From assembly GCA_002067755.1 (NCBI GenBank), contig MVQH01000101.1, positions 78,277-142,276 of the forward strand: a stretch of DNA of 64,000 bases. The letters run 5' to 3'. A program made the position numbers and the translations under genes. Positions 53,190 through 61,943 of this stretch are shown one piece after another; position 1 is the first letter of the stretch; each line of letters begins with the position of its first letter. The stretch is from Methanosaeta sp. PtaB.Bin018 (GTDB taxonomy: Archaea > Halobacteriota > Methanosarcinia > Methanotrichales > Methanotrichaceae). The notes beneath the pieces are model-generated. The model searched no databases. It was not told where the DNA came from and was given only the letters and a program-made list of their open reading frames with translations.

Positions 53190-54167
53190 TTAAATGTAGA
53201 CAGCCGTTCCTGGCTCGACATTGATTATCTTAGTGCCCCCTCTTTCAAAGAACATCGTCTTGGGGTAGTTGAACCGACCGTCATATACCCTGACCTCGTG
53301 GTTCTGGTTTCCAGCGACTTTGAATGTGAACCTTCCGTCCAGTGGATCCCCGCCAGCCCCCTCAGTCCCTATGTAATTTCCGTCTAAAAATACTTGATAT
53401 CCTCTCATGCCTTGAGAAACGATTATGGCGGTGGAATCGCCAGTGGTTGTGGTTGGAGTTGAATCAGGTGGCAGAATCGTCCCCTGAGGATATGGCTGGA
53501 TCGATGGAACCAGCGTTGGATATTGATAAGGCGGAGAATAGGCGACTACATCTATCACTACTGAATTGCTTACCTGGCCGTTGATTATGAAAAGCAGTAT
53601 ATGCTGCCCAATTGTATCAGCATAGAAGCCTATCTGGCTGCTTCCTGGGAAGAAGTAGAAGCTATTCTTGGATAGCACTCCACTTGGATGATTTATCTCG
53701 TATAGGTATCCGTTGCCTCCAGATGATGAGGTCGCCAACAGAGTCAGACTTGATCCTTGTGGAACTTGAGCATACTGCGTCCAGCTTGTGGTACCTTGTA
53801 TCCACAGTGAGTTTCCGCCTGTATATGTGGAGTAGGTTTTGTATTGCGTGTAAGGCACAGCCTGCATCTGATAGCTAAAGTAGACTGTAGCAGGAATCTC
53901 GTTCTCTATCTCATGCTTCTTCGGGGCTTCGATATGTCTTTTAGTAGAGGATCCCTTATCAATGGAGTAATATTGAGAATACGTATAATAATATGTGCTT
54001 GCGGACGGTGGATTGCCGCCTACCCATGGCTGACCAATTCCCAAGTTGAACAGCTTTTCTGCAGTAGCCTCTCCAGGTCGCATCTCCACACCATTTTTTA
54101 CATCCAATGCGAGAACACTCCCCATCAAAGAGATGATGAGGATAATCGATATCACGAATTTATTCAT
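53190..54167 (-). CDS. Secreted protein with PEGA-like C-terminal domain
   Basis: 325 residues: signal peptide ('ISIILIISLMGSVLA'), a Tyr/Ser/Thr-rich region ('TYYYTYSQYYSID', 'YTQYKTYSTYTGG'), a beta domain, a Pro/Thr-rich linker near 225-240 and a C-terminal PEGA-like domain ('YQVFLDGNYIGTEGAG', 'HEVRVYDGRF'). This composition is that of archaeal surface-layer or sheath-associated proteins; no catalytic motif. It converges with the ABC permease. Confidence 0.7.
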   Translation of the reverse strand: MNKFVISIILIISLMGSVLALDVKNGVEMRPGEATAEKLFNLGIGQPWVGGNPPSASTYYYTYSQYYSIDKGSSTKRHIEAPKKHEIENEIPATVYFSYQMQAVPYTQYKTYSTYTGGNSLWIQGTTSWTQYAQVPQGSSLTLLATSSSGGNGYLYEINHPSGVLSKNSFYFFPGSSQIGFYADTIGQHILLFIINGQVSNSVVIDVVAYSPPYQYPTLVPSIQPYPQGTILPPDSTPTTTTGDSTAIIVSQGMRGYQVFLDGNYIGTEGAGGDPLDGRFTFKVAGNQNHEVRVYDGRFNYPKTMFFERGGTKIINVEPGTAVYI

Positions 54168-54321
54168 TCCTATCTGATCTCCTATGTATGCTCGTTGGCT
54201 TTTGCTATTATGTCGAGGAGCTTTGTTTCTGTCCTATTGGGAACTATTGTATTGTTAAAGATAAAACTATATCATTCATATAAGATCGATATTGATCCTA
54301 TCGCATCAACTGAGTTGATTC

Positions 54322-55707
54322 TCATTCCAGCGTAAACCTCTGCCCGGCTTTGGGAATGATAATAACAGAGTCAAATTCGCTTCTTATCGCCTCGGCAAGC
54401 GCATGAGTGGCATTGAGCTCGCCATGATTCAGGAATATCTGGCCTGGAAATTTTTTAAATGCACGAAGCCATTTTAGAATCTCGCCTCTACCGGCATGCG
54501 CAGAGAAAGCATCCAGCGATTCTATCCTCGCTCGAACATCCAGTTGCTTGTCCATTATTTTGATGGATCCTGCTCCATCAAGTAGCCTTCTTCCTAAAGT
54601 TCCCTCTGCCTGATAACCCACAAACAGCAATGTGCAATTATTGCGCTCAATGTTCTGGATCAAATGATGCAGAACTCTGCCACCTGTACACATACCACCT
54701 GCTGAGATCACTATATGGGGCTCTCTCAGGTCATTTATGGCCTTCGATTCATCTCTCGACCTCGTGTATTGTATTCCTGGAAACTCCAGTGGGTCGTCTC
54801 CGCTTCTCAGTAAACCAAGGGTCTCCTCATCGAAACACTCTGGATGTCGGCCATAGATTTCCGTCGCAGAAACCGCCATCGGACTATCTACGAAACACTT
54901 TACACCTTTCAATTTGCCCGTTTCGGCATAGAAATTCAGCTCGTATAATATCTCTTGCGTTCGTCCGATAGCAAAAGACGGAATTATGATATTTCCGCCA
55001 CCCTCCAGCGTCTCAAGAATAATTGCCAGCAGCTTCTCTGCGCGGTCAGCTATATTTCCATGATCCTTGTCCCCATAGGTTGATTCGAGCACCAGCCAAT
55101 CTGCCTCATCCACCTTTTCTGGATCACGAAGAAATGGCGAACCAGGCCGGCCCAGATCCCCGCTGAAGACCAACTTCTTTTTGCCGAGGCATAGCTCGAC
55201 TATTGCGGAGCCCAAAATGTGTCCAGCATCCTTAAATTTTACGGAAAGTTCTCCGACGGATTTTTCTTTGCCATAATCGAGTGGCTTGAACTGTCCCAAT
55301 GCCCGCACAACGTCCTTTTCTGTGTATAACGGTGGAGTTGATCGATTGTGTTTCCAATCCCGATGGCGTCTTTCATGATCTGATGCATGATCTGATGCTT
55401 CTTGCATTAGATGGGCAGAGTCCTTGAGCATAACTTCACAAAGGTCCAAGGTGGCTGAGGTTGATAAAACAGGCCCTGAGAAGCCTTCTTTGACCAATTG
55501 AGGTATCCGGCCACTGTGATCGACGTGGGCATGTGTGAGCAATAGAGCATTGAGGGAACGTGGGTCATGCCCAAAGCCTGCTTTGTTCTGATCCATTTCG
55601 CTCCCCTGAAAAAGTCCTGCATCGACGCCAATTCGAAAACCCTCGAGGTCAATTACTGTGTGTGAGCCCGTAACGCCCCCCGCCGCCCCATAGAACCCTA
55701 GCCTCAT
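54322..55707 (-). CDS. beta-CASP metallo-beta-lactamase ribonuclease
   Basis: 461 residues of the CPSF/RNase J-related beta-CASP family. Zinc motifs: 'LLLTHAHVDHSGRIP' (HxHxDH), 'FKDAGHILGSAI' (His), 'VFSGDLGRPGSP' (Asp). The beta-CASP motifs follow: 'GGGNIIIPSFAIGRTQEIL', 'VISAGGMCTGGRVLHHL' and the terminal His in 'IFLNHGELNA'. It has no KH domain at the N-terminus, so it is the short type rather than aCPSF1. Likely an RNA exo- or endonuclease in the cytoplasm. Confidence 0.92.
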   Translation of the reverse strand: MRLGFYGAAGGVTGSHTVIDLEGFRIGVDAGLFQGSEMDQNKAGFGHDPRSLNALLLTHAHVDHSGRIPQLVKEGFSGPVLSTSATLDLCEVMLKDSAHLMQEASDHASDHERRHRDWKHNRSTPPLYTEKDVVRALGQFKPLDYGKEKSVGELSVKFKDAGHILGSAIVELCLGKKKLVFSGDLGRPGSPFLRDPEKVDEADWLVLESTYGDKDHGNIADRAEKLLAIILETLEGGGNIIIPSFAIGRTQEILYELNFYAETGKLKGVKCFVDSPMAVSATEIYGRHPECFDEETLGLLRSGDDPLEFPGIQYTRSRDESKAINDLREPHIVISAGGMCTGGRVLHHLIQNIERNNCTLLFVGYQAEGTLGRRLLDGAGSIKIMDKQLDVRARIESLDAFSAHAGRGEILKWLRAFKKFPGQIFLNHGELNATHALAEAIRSEFDSVIIIPKAGQRFTLE

Positions 55708-55772
55708 GGGTTACGGTTAGCACCTTTATTTAAGATTAAACTTCCGGCAAAGCCATGCATGAACGCGATTAA

Positions 55773-57224
55773 CTAAGACGACTTACCCAGGATGATCGAC
55801 TCCACTGCATTGATGATCCATGAATGGTTCCTGGCAGCCTTTACAGAGCCCTCACTAATGTAAGCTGAACGGCAATCGTACGAATCCTTCAGCCATTTCA
55901 GTCTTTTATAGTTGTTAATCAGCGTTTGATAAGCGGCATCATCGAACTCAAGATGGTCAACAGAATCCCAATGCAAGAAGAGCCATCCATATCTAGCCTT
56001 CGTCAAATTGATGGTATTAACCTTGACGCTCTCGAAATAGACGTTCTTTTTAAACTGTGCCCCATGAAAATTGATCTTTTTATTAAATGTCGATCTACTG
56101 AAGTCCGCTGGACCAAGAAAGCTTGTATTACAAAAATCAGTATCATGTGCAAACTGCGAACCACCGAAATCGGCGAATCCCCGGAAATTGGCCCCTAGAA
56201 AATCGGAAGGTCCTTGAAACGTTGCGTTATTGAAGACCGCATCGATCCGGAAATCGGATCGATCGAAGGTCGAGCTTTCAAGGAAATCGCATTCCATAAA
56301 CTCGACCAGATCGTTAAATTTGGCACTTGTGAAGAACGCAGGACCCCCGAACTGGGCATGTGTAAAGCATGTGTCTTTGTCAAACTGCGTGGAGTTGAAT
56401 TTTATTGTGCTATTGAAGATGGGTTTCATAAACTGGGCCGATCCGGTGAAATGTGCCCCTTCGAATGACGTCTTGTTTTTAAATTGAGTCCCATTGAATT
56501 TTGCGACCTGGCTGAATAAAGATCCACTGAAGTTGGCATCTCCATCAAAATAGGTCCTGTCAAAGGTTGCATCAGTTGCATATTGACCAGAGACAAATTC
56601 GGCACGGTCGCAAAATTGAGTCTTTATGAAGCCAACGGGTCCAGTGAACTTTGCATCTTTGAAAGATGCAACTGAGCAGAAAGTGGCAAGGCCGAAATCT
56701 GCGATGCTGCCAAATTGAGTGCTGACGAAGGATGCGATCCCAACAAAACACGTCCGCAGAAAGCTTGCCTTGCCTTTGAACTGAGAGCCTGTGAAGTCTC
56801 CGGTCTTATTGAACACGCACTGAGAAAATGATACATCTCCATTAAACACAGAGTGGCGGAAGGATGCATTTTCAACGAAGAATGTACCCTCGAAGCTGAC
56901 TTGTTTATGAAATATAGTGTTGTTGAAGTCCACCAAACCATCTATTGTGGAATTTTTAATCACGATCGAAGAATTGGCTGCCATTGGCTCATCTGTGGGC
57001 ATCTCCACCTCAAATGGGATGCGCAGGATCTCTTTTGCAGTCAAGCCAAGCTGGTCCGATGTCAAATTTCCTTTTATAACGACGTTATCGTACTCTGCGG
57101 GCAAGCCCAGCTTTATCTTGACCATGACCTCGTCGGCTGTGACCAAAGACGGGGCTTCACAAAGAGCCGCATTAGGAGTAACAAAGGACAAAACCAGCAA
57201 GGCAAGGACCAGTACCGTCTTCAT
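55773..57224 (-). CDS. Secreted pentapeptide-repeat protein
   Basis: 483 residues from ATG 57224, which starts a signal peptide ('VLVLALLVLSFVTPNAALC'); the in-frame extension to 57311 adds a charged non-secretory leader. Residues about 110-425 form some 30 tandem pentapeptide-type units in alternating pairs such as 'FNGTQFKNKTSFEGAHFTGS', with Phe at the inward position. This predicts a long right-handed beta-helix outside the cell. The tail ('LRWLK...') differs. Function unknown, likely structural or binding. Confidence 0.83.
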   Translation of the reverse strand: MKTVLVLALLVLSFVTPNAALCEAPSLVTADEVMVKIKLGLPAEYDNVVIKGNLTSDQLGLTAKEILRIPFEVEMPTDEPMAANSSIVIKNSTIDGLVDFNNTIFHKQVSFEGTFFVENASFRHSVFNGDVSFSQCVFNKTGDFTGSQFKGKASFLRTCFVGIASFVSTQFGSIADFGLATFCSVASFKDAKFTGPVGFIKTQFCDRAEFVSGQYATDATFDRTYFDGDANFSGSLFSQVAKFNGTQFKNKTSFEGAHFTGSAQFMKPIFNSTIKFNSTQFDKDTCFTHAQFGGPAFFTSAKFNDLVEFMECDFLESSTFDRSDFRIDAVFNNATFQGPSDFLGANFRGFADFGGSQFAHDTDFCNTSFLGPADFSRSTFNKKINFHGAQFKKNVYFESVKVNTINLTKARYGWLFLHWDSVDHLEFDDAAYQTLINNYKRLKWLKDSYDCRSAYISEGSVKAARNHSWIINAVESIILGKSS

Positions 57225-57504
57225 GTGCCAATACCTCCGTTTCTTCGACTGAGATGCAGTCCACGAGTCGTCGTTGTCCGCTCCGATATCGTAGTTTACG
57301 TACTTATCCAATATAAATGATACGGCTTTTGTGCATATCGCTCATTTCGTGTGACTGGATTTTCATGTGACTGAACTATGACCCTAGACTTCGGACAGAT
57401 ATATAGATAACGTATGCGGATCGAAAGTGGTACGGGTAGCATCATCCAGTGATTTCATCCAGCAATTCATTATAGATTATTAATAATTATATATTGTTAA
57501 TATT

Positions 57505-57616
57505 TATCGTTGATAATATTTATCGTTAATAATATTTATCGTTGATAATATTTATCGTTGATAATATTTGTCGTTGATAATATTCATCGTTAATAATATT
57601 TATCGCTAATAATATT
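57505..57616. repeat. Seven 16-bp iterons
   Basis: Seven adjoining copies of TATCGTTRATAATATT with at most one or two changes each, plus partial copies at both ends (57493-57504 and 57617-57620). Each copy contains the palindrome AATATT. They occupy the 530-bp gap between the pentapeptide-repeat gene and the PUA gene, about 140 bp upstream of the latter. No replication gene is adjacent, so an origin is unproven; protein-binding iterons are likely. Confidence 0.9.
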
Positions 57617-57753
57617 TATCTATTTTTAATAATTATGGGTTGTTCATAATTGCGGGCTGTTAATACCATATCCGAAAGATTTAATACACAATAAGATAAA
57701 TACATAACAATGTAGGCTCTCAAAAGAGATGAGCAGTAAAAGGTGAGTAAAAT

Positions 57754-57960
57754 ATGTCAGAAGTTGAGAGGCATCATAGAACTTCAATGGGGAGAGTAGT
57801 GGTAAGCGATGCTGCTGTTCCTTTTGTAGCCAGAGGTGGTCGTGTATTTTCAGGACAGGTTGTCAAATCTGACCCAGGCCTGGAAGATGGGGAGATTGTA
57901 CAGGTGGTGGATAAAAAAAATAACGTTCTCAACATAGCTGAATTTTATACAGCTCCATGA
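57754..57960 (+). CDS. Stand-alone PUA-domain protein
   Basis: 68 residues. 'GRVVVSDAAVPFVARGGRVF' and 'SDPGLEDGEIVQVVDKKNNVL' are the strands and loops of a PUA domain, the RNA-binding module usually fused to tRNA/rRNA-modifying enzymes such as archaeal TGT. Here it is alone, with a basic start ('VERHHRTSM'). Good AGGTGAG ribosome site 6 nt before the ATG and AT-rich TATA-like sequence near 57679-57703. A T-run at 58081-58088 follows. Probably a small RNA-binding factor. Confidence 0.8.
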   Translation: MSEVERHHRTSMGRVVVSDAAVPFVARGGRVFSGQVVKSDPGLEDGEIVQVVDKKNNVLNIAEFYTAP

Positions 57961-58080
57961 GGGTGCGACTGACAGCGCCATAATTTTGCTCACGTGGCGA
58001 TATGGTGGACGAGTCGCTGGCCTAATGATCGTTGATATGGCGGCCGAGTTGCATCAACAATGCCGTCATGTCGATTTACG

Positions 58081-58088
58081 TTTTTTTT
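58081..58088 (+). terminator. T-run terminator downstream of the PUA gene
   Basis: Eight consecutive T about 120 nt after the PUA stop, in the 231-nt gap before the flavodiiron gene; a plausible archaeal termination signal. Confidence 0.4.
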
Positions 58089-58191
58089 GAGCTTTTATTA
58101 TTAATTAAATTGAGGAATTTGCCCTGCATAATCCTAAATACTTTGCAGATTATTTGTCAGAAAAAATGTTTGAATTTGAGGTAGAGAGACG

Positions 58192-59379
58192 ATGACGTCC
58201 GTAAGAGACATCAGGCCAGGAGTGCAGTGGGTAGGCGCCATTGATTGGGACAGGAGGCTGTTCGACGCCCTCATCCCTCTGCCCAAGGGGACCAGCTATA
58301 ACTCATACTTGATCACCGGCCGCGAGAAGACCGCTTTGATAGATGCTGTGGATGCGAATATGGCTGGAGTGCTCATCGGCAATCTCAAGGGCCTTGGAAT
58401 AGAGAAGATCGACTACATAATCTCCCAGCACGCCGAGCAAGACCACTCTGGAGCCCTAAAGGAACTGGTCGAACTGTACCCTGATGCGAAGATAGCCGCC
58501 ACCAGCACGTGCCTGAGCCTGCTTGAGGAGTTTGACCTCGTATCCAGAGACAAGGGCCGGGAAGTTAAGGACGGCGATAAAATTCTTTTGGGCGGCAAGA
58601 CCCTACAATTCATCCATGCACCATGGGTACACTGGCCGGACACAATGCTCACCTATCTGCCTGAAGAAAAAGTGCTCTTTTCATGCGATTTTCTGGGCTC
58701 TCATCTGGCAACAAGCGATCTCTTCGCCCTGGACGAGGCAACTGTCTATGAGTCAGCCAAGAGGTACTATGCCGAGATCATGATGCCCTTCCGGCAGAGC
58801 ATCAAGAAACATCTGGCAAGGATCGGGGCCCTTCAGATCGATTGTATCGCTCCCAGTCATGGGCCGGTTTACAATAGGCCCAAGTTCATCCTGGATGCAT
58901 ACCGTGACTGGTCTTCGGACGACGTTAAGAACGAGGTGGTTTTGCCTTATGTTTCCATGCATGGAGCCACGAGGATCATGGTGGATTACTTTGTGGATGC
59001 CCTAATTGCCAGAGGGATCACTGTGAAGCGATTCGATCTCACCAGCTATGACGTGGGAGAGCTGGCTGAGGCCCTGGTGGACGCAGCCACTGTCGTCATA
59101 GGCACGCCCGCCATTCTGGCCGGTGCTCATCCCAATGCGCTTTTCGTTGCCATTCTGGCCAATGTTCTGCGGCCAAAGGCCAATTTTGCGTCGATCATCT
59201 GCTCTTTTGGCTGGGGTGGCCGGATGCTGGAGCAGATAACAAAAGCCATGCCCAATCTGAAGCTGCAATTTCTCGATCCCGTAGTGGCAAAGGGCCATCC
59301 CAAGAAGGCGGACTTCCAGGCCCTGGATCGGCTAGCTGATGAGATTTTGGCGAAGCATAAGGAGCTGAAAATAGCTTAA
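58192..59379 (+). CDS. fprA: Flavodiiron protein / F420H2 oxidase
   Basis: A-type flavoprotein that reduces O2 to water with F420H2, protecting the methanogen from oxygen. N-terminal metallo-beta-lactamase-like domain with the diiron ligands 'QHAEQDHSG' (HxExDH), 'FSCDFLGSH' (Asp) and 'APSHGPVY' (His). The C-terminal flavodoxin domain (about 255-395) shows the FMN loops 'YVSMHGATRIM', 'IGTPAILAGAHPN' and 'SFGWGGRM'. Length 395 is typical. A GAGG-type ribosome site precedes the ATG. The transporter gene follows after 2 nt, implying one transcript. Confidence 0.94.
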   Translation: MTSVRDIRPGVQWVGAIDWDRRLFDALIPLPKGTSYNSYLITGREKTALIDAVDANMAGVLIGNLKGLGIEKIDYIISQHAEQDHSGALKELVELYPDAKIAATSTCLSLLEEFDLVSRDKGREVKDGDKILLGGKTLQFIHAPWVHWPDTMLTYLPEEKVLFSCDFLGSHLATSDLFALDEATVYESAKRYYAEIMMPFRQSIKKHLARIGALQIDCIAPSHGPVYNRPKFILDAYRDWSSDDVKNEVVLPYVSMHGATRIMVDYFVDALIARGITVKRFDLTSYDVGELAEALVDAATVVIGTPAILAGAHPNALFVAILANVLRPKANFASIICSFGWGGRMLEQITKAMPNLKLQFLDPVVAKGHPKKADFQALDRLADEILAKHKELKIA

Positions 59380-59381
59380 CG

Positions 59382-60230
59382 ATGATCCTCGACACACAGC
59401 TACAGTATATCGTCGTTCTGCTGGGCACTGGCATTGTCGTTGGCTTTGCCTGCGGCCTATTAGGCATCGGTGGCGGCTTCGTAATGGTGCCCGTGCAGAT
59501 CTGGGCATTGACTTCAGCAGGCACAGACCCAACCATTGCTACAAGGATTGCCTTCGGAACTTCGCTGGCAGTCATCCTGCCCACCGCCCTGAGCGGTTGC
59601 CACGGCCATAACTGCAGAGGTGCTGTGCTTTTGAGGCCCGGGCTCGCACTTGGTCTGTCCGGCCTGTTGGGCGCAGTCCTGGGAGGAACTATAGCTGCTC
59701 ATGCGCCGGGTGAGCTGCTCAAAGCAGTCTTCGGAATAGTAGTAATTGCAGGAGCCATTAGATTGCTCCTTGCGGAGAAGATACTTCCCAGAGTAGATAG
59801 CCTGGCCAAGCCAAGGGAGGAGATGAAGCCGTACATCCTCTGGGGAATGGCCATTGGTGTATTGTCCGGCCTGACGGGAATTGGCGGTGGCGTGATCTTG
59901 GTTCCCGTCATGATCATCGCCATGGGATTCAATGTTTTTCAGGCTGTTGGAACCTCCTCAGTTGCCATCGCCTTCAATGCAGTCGGCGGTACCATTGCCT
60001 ATATCGTAAATGGCTGGGGCGTGTCCGGGCTTCCGGCATACTCGCTAGGCTATATCGATCTCTTCCAGTTCATGCTGCTTGCCGGGACAAGCGTGCTTAC
60101 AGCCCAATTGGGTGTGAAGGCAGCCCACCTCCTGCCAGCCGAGCGGCTAAGACACATCTTCATGATCCTTATGATTTACGTCGGCTTGAGGATGATGGGC
60201 GTCTTCACGCTTTTGGGCTTGCCGATATGA
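59382..60230 (+). CDS. TauE/SafE-family membrane transporter
   Basis: 282 residues with about eight hydrophobic helices in two related halves. Each half carries the family glycine motif: 'GLLGIGGGFVMVP' and 'GLTGIGGGVILVP'. Members export sulfite, sulfonates or other organic anions. Its pairing with fprA (2-nt gap) points to a redox or sulfur stress function, perhaps disposal of an oxidised sulfur compound, but this is only inferred. Confidence 0.88.
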   Translation: MILDTQLQYIVVLLGTGIVVGFACGLLGIGGGFVMVPVQIWALTSAGTDPTIATRIAFGTSLAVILPTALSGCHGHNCRGAVLLRPGLALGLSGLLGAVLGGTIAAHAPGELLKAVFGIVVIAGAIRLLLAEKILPRVDSLAKPREEMKPYILWGMAIGVLSGLTGIGGGVILVPVMIIAMGFNVFQAVGTSSVAIAFNAVGGTIAYIVNGWGVSGLPAYSLGYIDLFQFMLLAGTSVLTAQLGVKAAHLLPAERLRHIFMILMIYVGLRMMGVFTLLGLPI

Positions 60231-60231
60231 T

Positions 60232-60735
60232 CTATGGTGCATCAAGCCAGGATCGCGCGTAAACTGTCCAGTAATCCACACCACGGCATGTTCCTGTGGC
60301 CAGCGTTTTGAGATCACAGGTGCGACCATCTGGGAATGCACATACTGCAATGTCGCCGTAGGGAGTATGAACGCTTTGCAGGTACCCTCCGCTCTTCAGA
60401 CAGAGAGTTTCGGCTGATGAAGTCGCCTGGACGTTCGAGCCATACACGTATGCTGGGTATATACTGGGCGCAATGCCAGGCCCGCATGTTCCATGGTAAT
60501 AGGCCTGTGCATCGCACCAGGATTTATCTGGAAACTCACAGACTCCCTTTCCGTCGTTGATGCCAGGGGAGCTATGGTACAGATAACCCATCTTCACGCA
60601 GTAAGAACGTGCAAGGTCAGATGGCGCGTCCTGCGCCATTGCGGGCATGCTCGCAGTCAGTAAGGCCAGCAAGAATAGACCTGCCAGCAGCACTCTGGCT
60701 CGGCTGAATTTACATTCGTCGAATTTCATGAACAT
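60232..60735 (-). CDS. Secreted protein with two DUF333 repeats
   Basis: 167 residues: signal peptide ('LLAGLFLLALLTASMPAMA'), then two copies of the DUF333 (hemolysin-like) motif, 'YCVKMGYLYHSS' to 'CEFPDKSWCDAQAYYHGTC' and 'LCLKSGGYLQSV' to 'CAFPDGRTCDLKTLATGTC'. Each has four Cys, fitting two disulfides per unit. It lies 10 nt downstream of the next gene and is probably co-transcribed. Role unknown. Confidence 0.8.
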   Translation of the reverse strand: MFMKFDECKFSRARVLLAGLFLLALLTASMPAMAQDAPSDLARSYCVKMGYLYHSSPGINDGKGVCEFPDKSWCDAQAYYHGTCGPGIAPSIYPAYVYGSNVQATSSAETLCLKSGGYLQSVHTPYGDIAVCAFPDGRTCDLKTLATGTCRGVDYWTVYARSWLDAP

Positions 60736-60745
60736 CCCTTCTGCT

Positions 60746-61633
60746 TTAGGGTTCCACCAGGCCGAAGACAGCCCATCTCCAATCGGTTCCCTTGACGCGG
60801 AAGGATTGATTCTGGGCCTCAGCAGGAAGCTCTATTCGCACAGGCGCTCCGAAGTTCTTGTACTCTGTAGTCTCATGCAAAGACGACTCGATCTTGAAGT
60901 TCGGCTCTTCTATTTTGAGTATGGATGGGGTTGCGGTCAGTTTCGAATGGATGTCGACCCTTCTCAGAAGCGATGTCTCCTTGGATACCCATGCTGTGAG
61001 GGAGACATTGCTGTTTTCGAGCAGGCCGGTCTTATCAAATTTGAAGCTATCGTTTCCGAAGTCGTCGGGCAGCGGGAAGGGAGATCCTAGATATGATGCA
61101 AAGAGCTGTACCCCCAAAATAGCCTTTACGATCATTGGATCTGGCGTGCCCGTCAGCTTGTAGCAGTCCTCGCCTGCAGTTCGCTCAATGCCCACGATCT
61201 TCAGGTCGGAATAATTCAATAGCTCGACCTGGCTTGAGAGCTCATTGTAGTCTTGCATGACGGCTTCTTGATCTGTGAGATCGAAACGGGTCCAGTTCTG
61301 GCCCTCCTTCCAGTACTCCGAACCGTTCACGAAGTATCCCTGCATTGTGAGAACTTCGTCGTTTCCCTTATCGGTAAGCTGATGGCTCCACCAGCCTGCC
61401 TTCGCCGTCAGGTTTACTTCTCCTTCGGTGGCCTTGACAGCTTCGAATTTTTTGTCGATAGACTCATTGCTATACACGATCACACACTCAGCTGTACGAG
61501 AGTATGTGTAAGTTGTGAGATTATCTGCAAATCGAGTCATATTCTGCCAGAGCAGGTCTGGGTTTGCATCCTCTGCGAAGCAAGGAAGGACCAGGAGAGA
61601 TGGCAGAATGATGAGCATAAGACCTAATTTCAT
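60746..61633 (-). CDS. Secreted LolA/LppX-like protein
   Basis: 295 residues from ATG 61633, which begins the signal peptide ('LGLMLIILPSLLVLPCFA'); the extension to 61663 is unneeded. The mature part ('NMTRFADNLTTYTYSRTAEC', 'EGEVNLTAKAGWWSHQL', 'EYWKEGQNWTRFDLTDQE', 'CYKLTGTPDP') has the layout of half-barrel lipid carriers such as LolA and LppX: membrane-related outer-surface proteins that bind acyl or isoprenoid chains. Homology is distant. First gene of a two-gene unit with the DUF333 protein. Confidence 0.6.
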   Translation of the reverse strand: MKLGLMLIILPSLLVLPCFAEDANPDLLWQNMTRFADNLTTYTYSRTAECVIVYSNESIDKKFEAVKATEGEVNLTAKAGWWSHQLTDKGNDEVLTMQGYFVNGSEYWKEGQNWTRFDLTDQEAVMQDYNELSSQVELLNYSDLKIVGIERTAGEDCYKLTGTPDPMIVKAILGVQLFASYLGSPFPLPDDFGNDSFKFDKTGLLENSNVSLTAWVSKETSLLRRVDIHSKLTATPSILKIEEPNFKIESSLHETTEYKNFGAPVRIELPAEAQNQSFRVKGTDWRWAVFGLVEP

Positions 61634-61690
61634 GCTAAACCTCCTTAGGTTTGATGAGGCCATCTTATTGATAAATTTTTGTGTGTATTT

Positions 61691-61806
61691 GCTGTGTTGA
61701 ATAAGTCCATAAAACCCATAAGCAGAGGACCATTCGTAGTAGTAACATAAAATAATCCAAAATCGATATACGAAGGACTAAATCACCAAAAGATATTCAA
61801 CACAGC
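61691..61806. repeat. 13-bp inverted repeat pair in an intergenic region
   Basis: GCTGTGTTGAATA at 61691-61703 and its exact reverse complement TATTCAACACAGC at 61794-61806, 90 nt apart. No ORF between them. It may be a remnant of a mobile element or a regulatory site between divergent genes. Flanks do not extend the symmetry. Confidence 0.6.
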
Positions 61807-61943
61807 AGGTGTATTCTTTAAAACAAACCTGTTCTGCGTATGTTCCGCACTTTCAGTTCAACTCATAATATTTTTATACAATTTACCACAGATTTTTTAT
61901 ACATATTCATGTGATGACGTATGTGAAGCCCTGTAAGGTGAAT

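Noticed and set aside
57225..57311. N-terminal extension of the pentapeptide-repeat protein
   Set aside because: The ATG at 57224 begins a clear signal peptide; the extension is polar and would block export.
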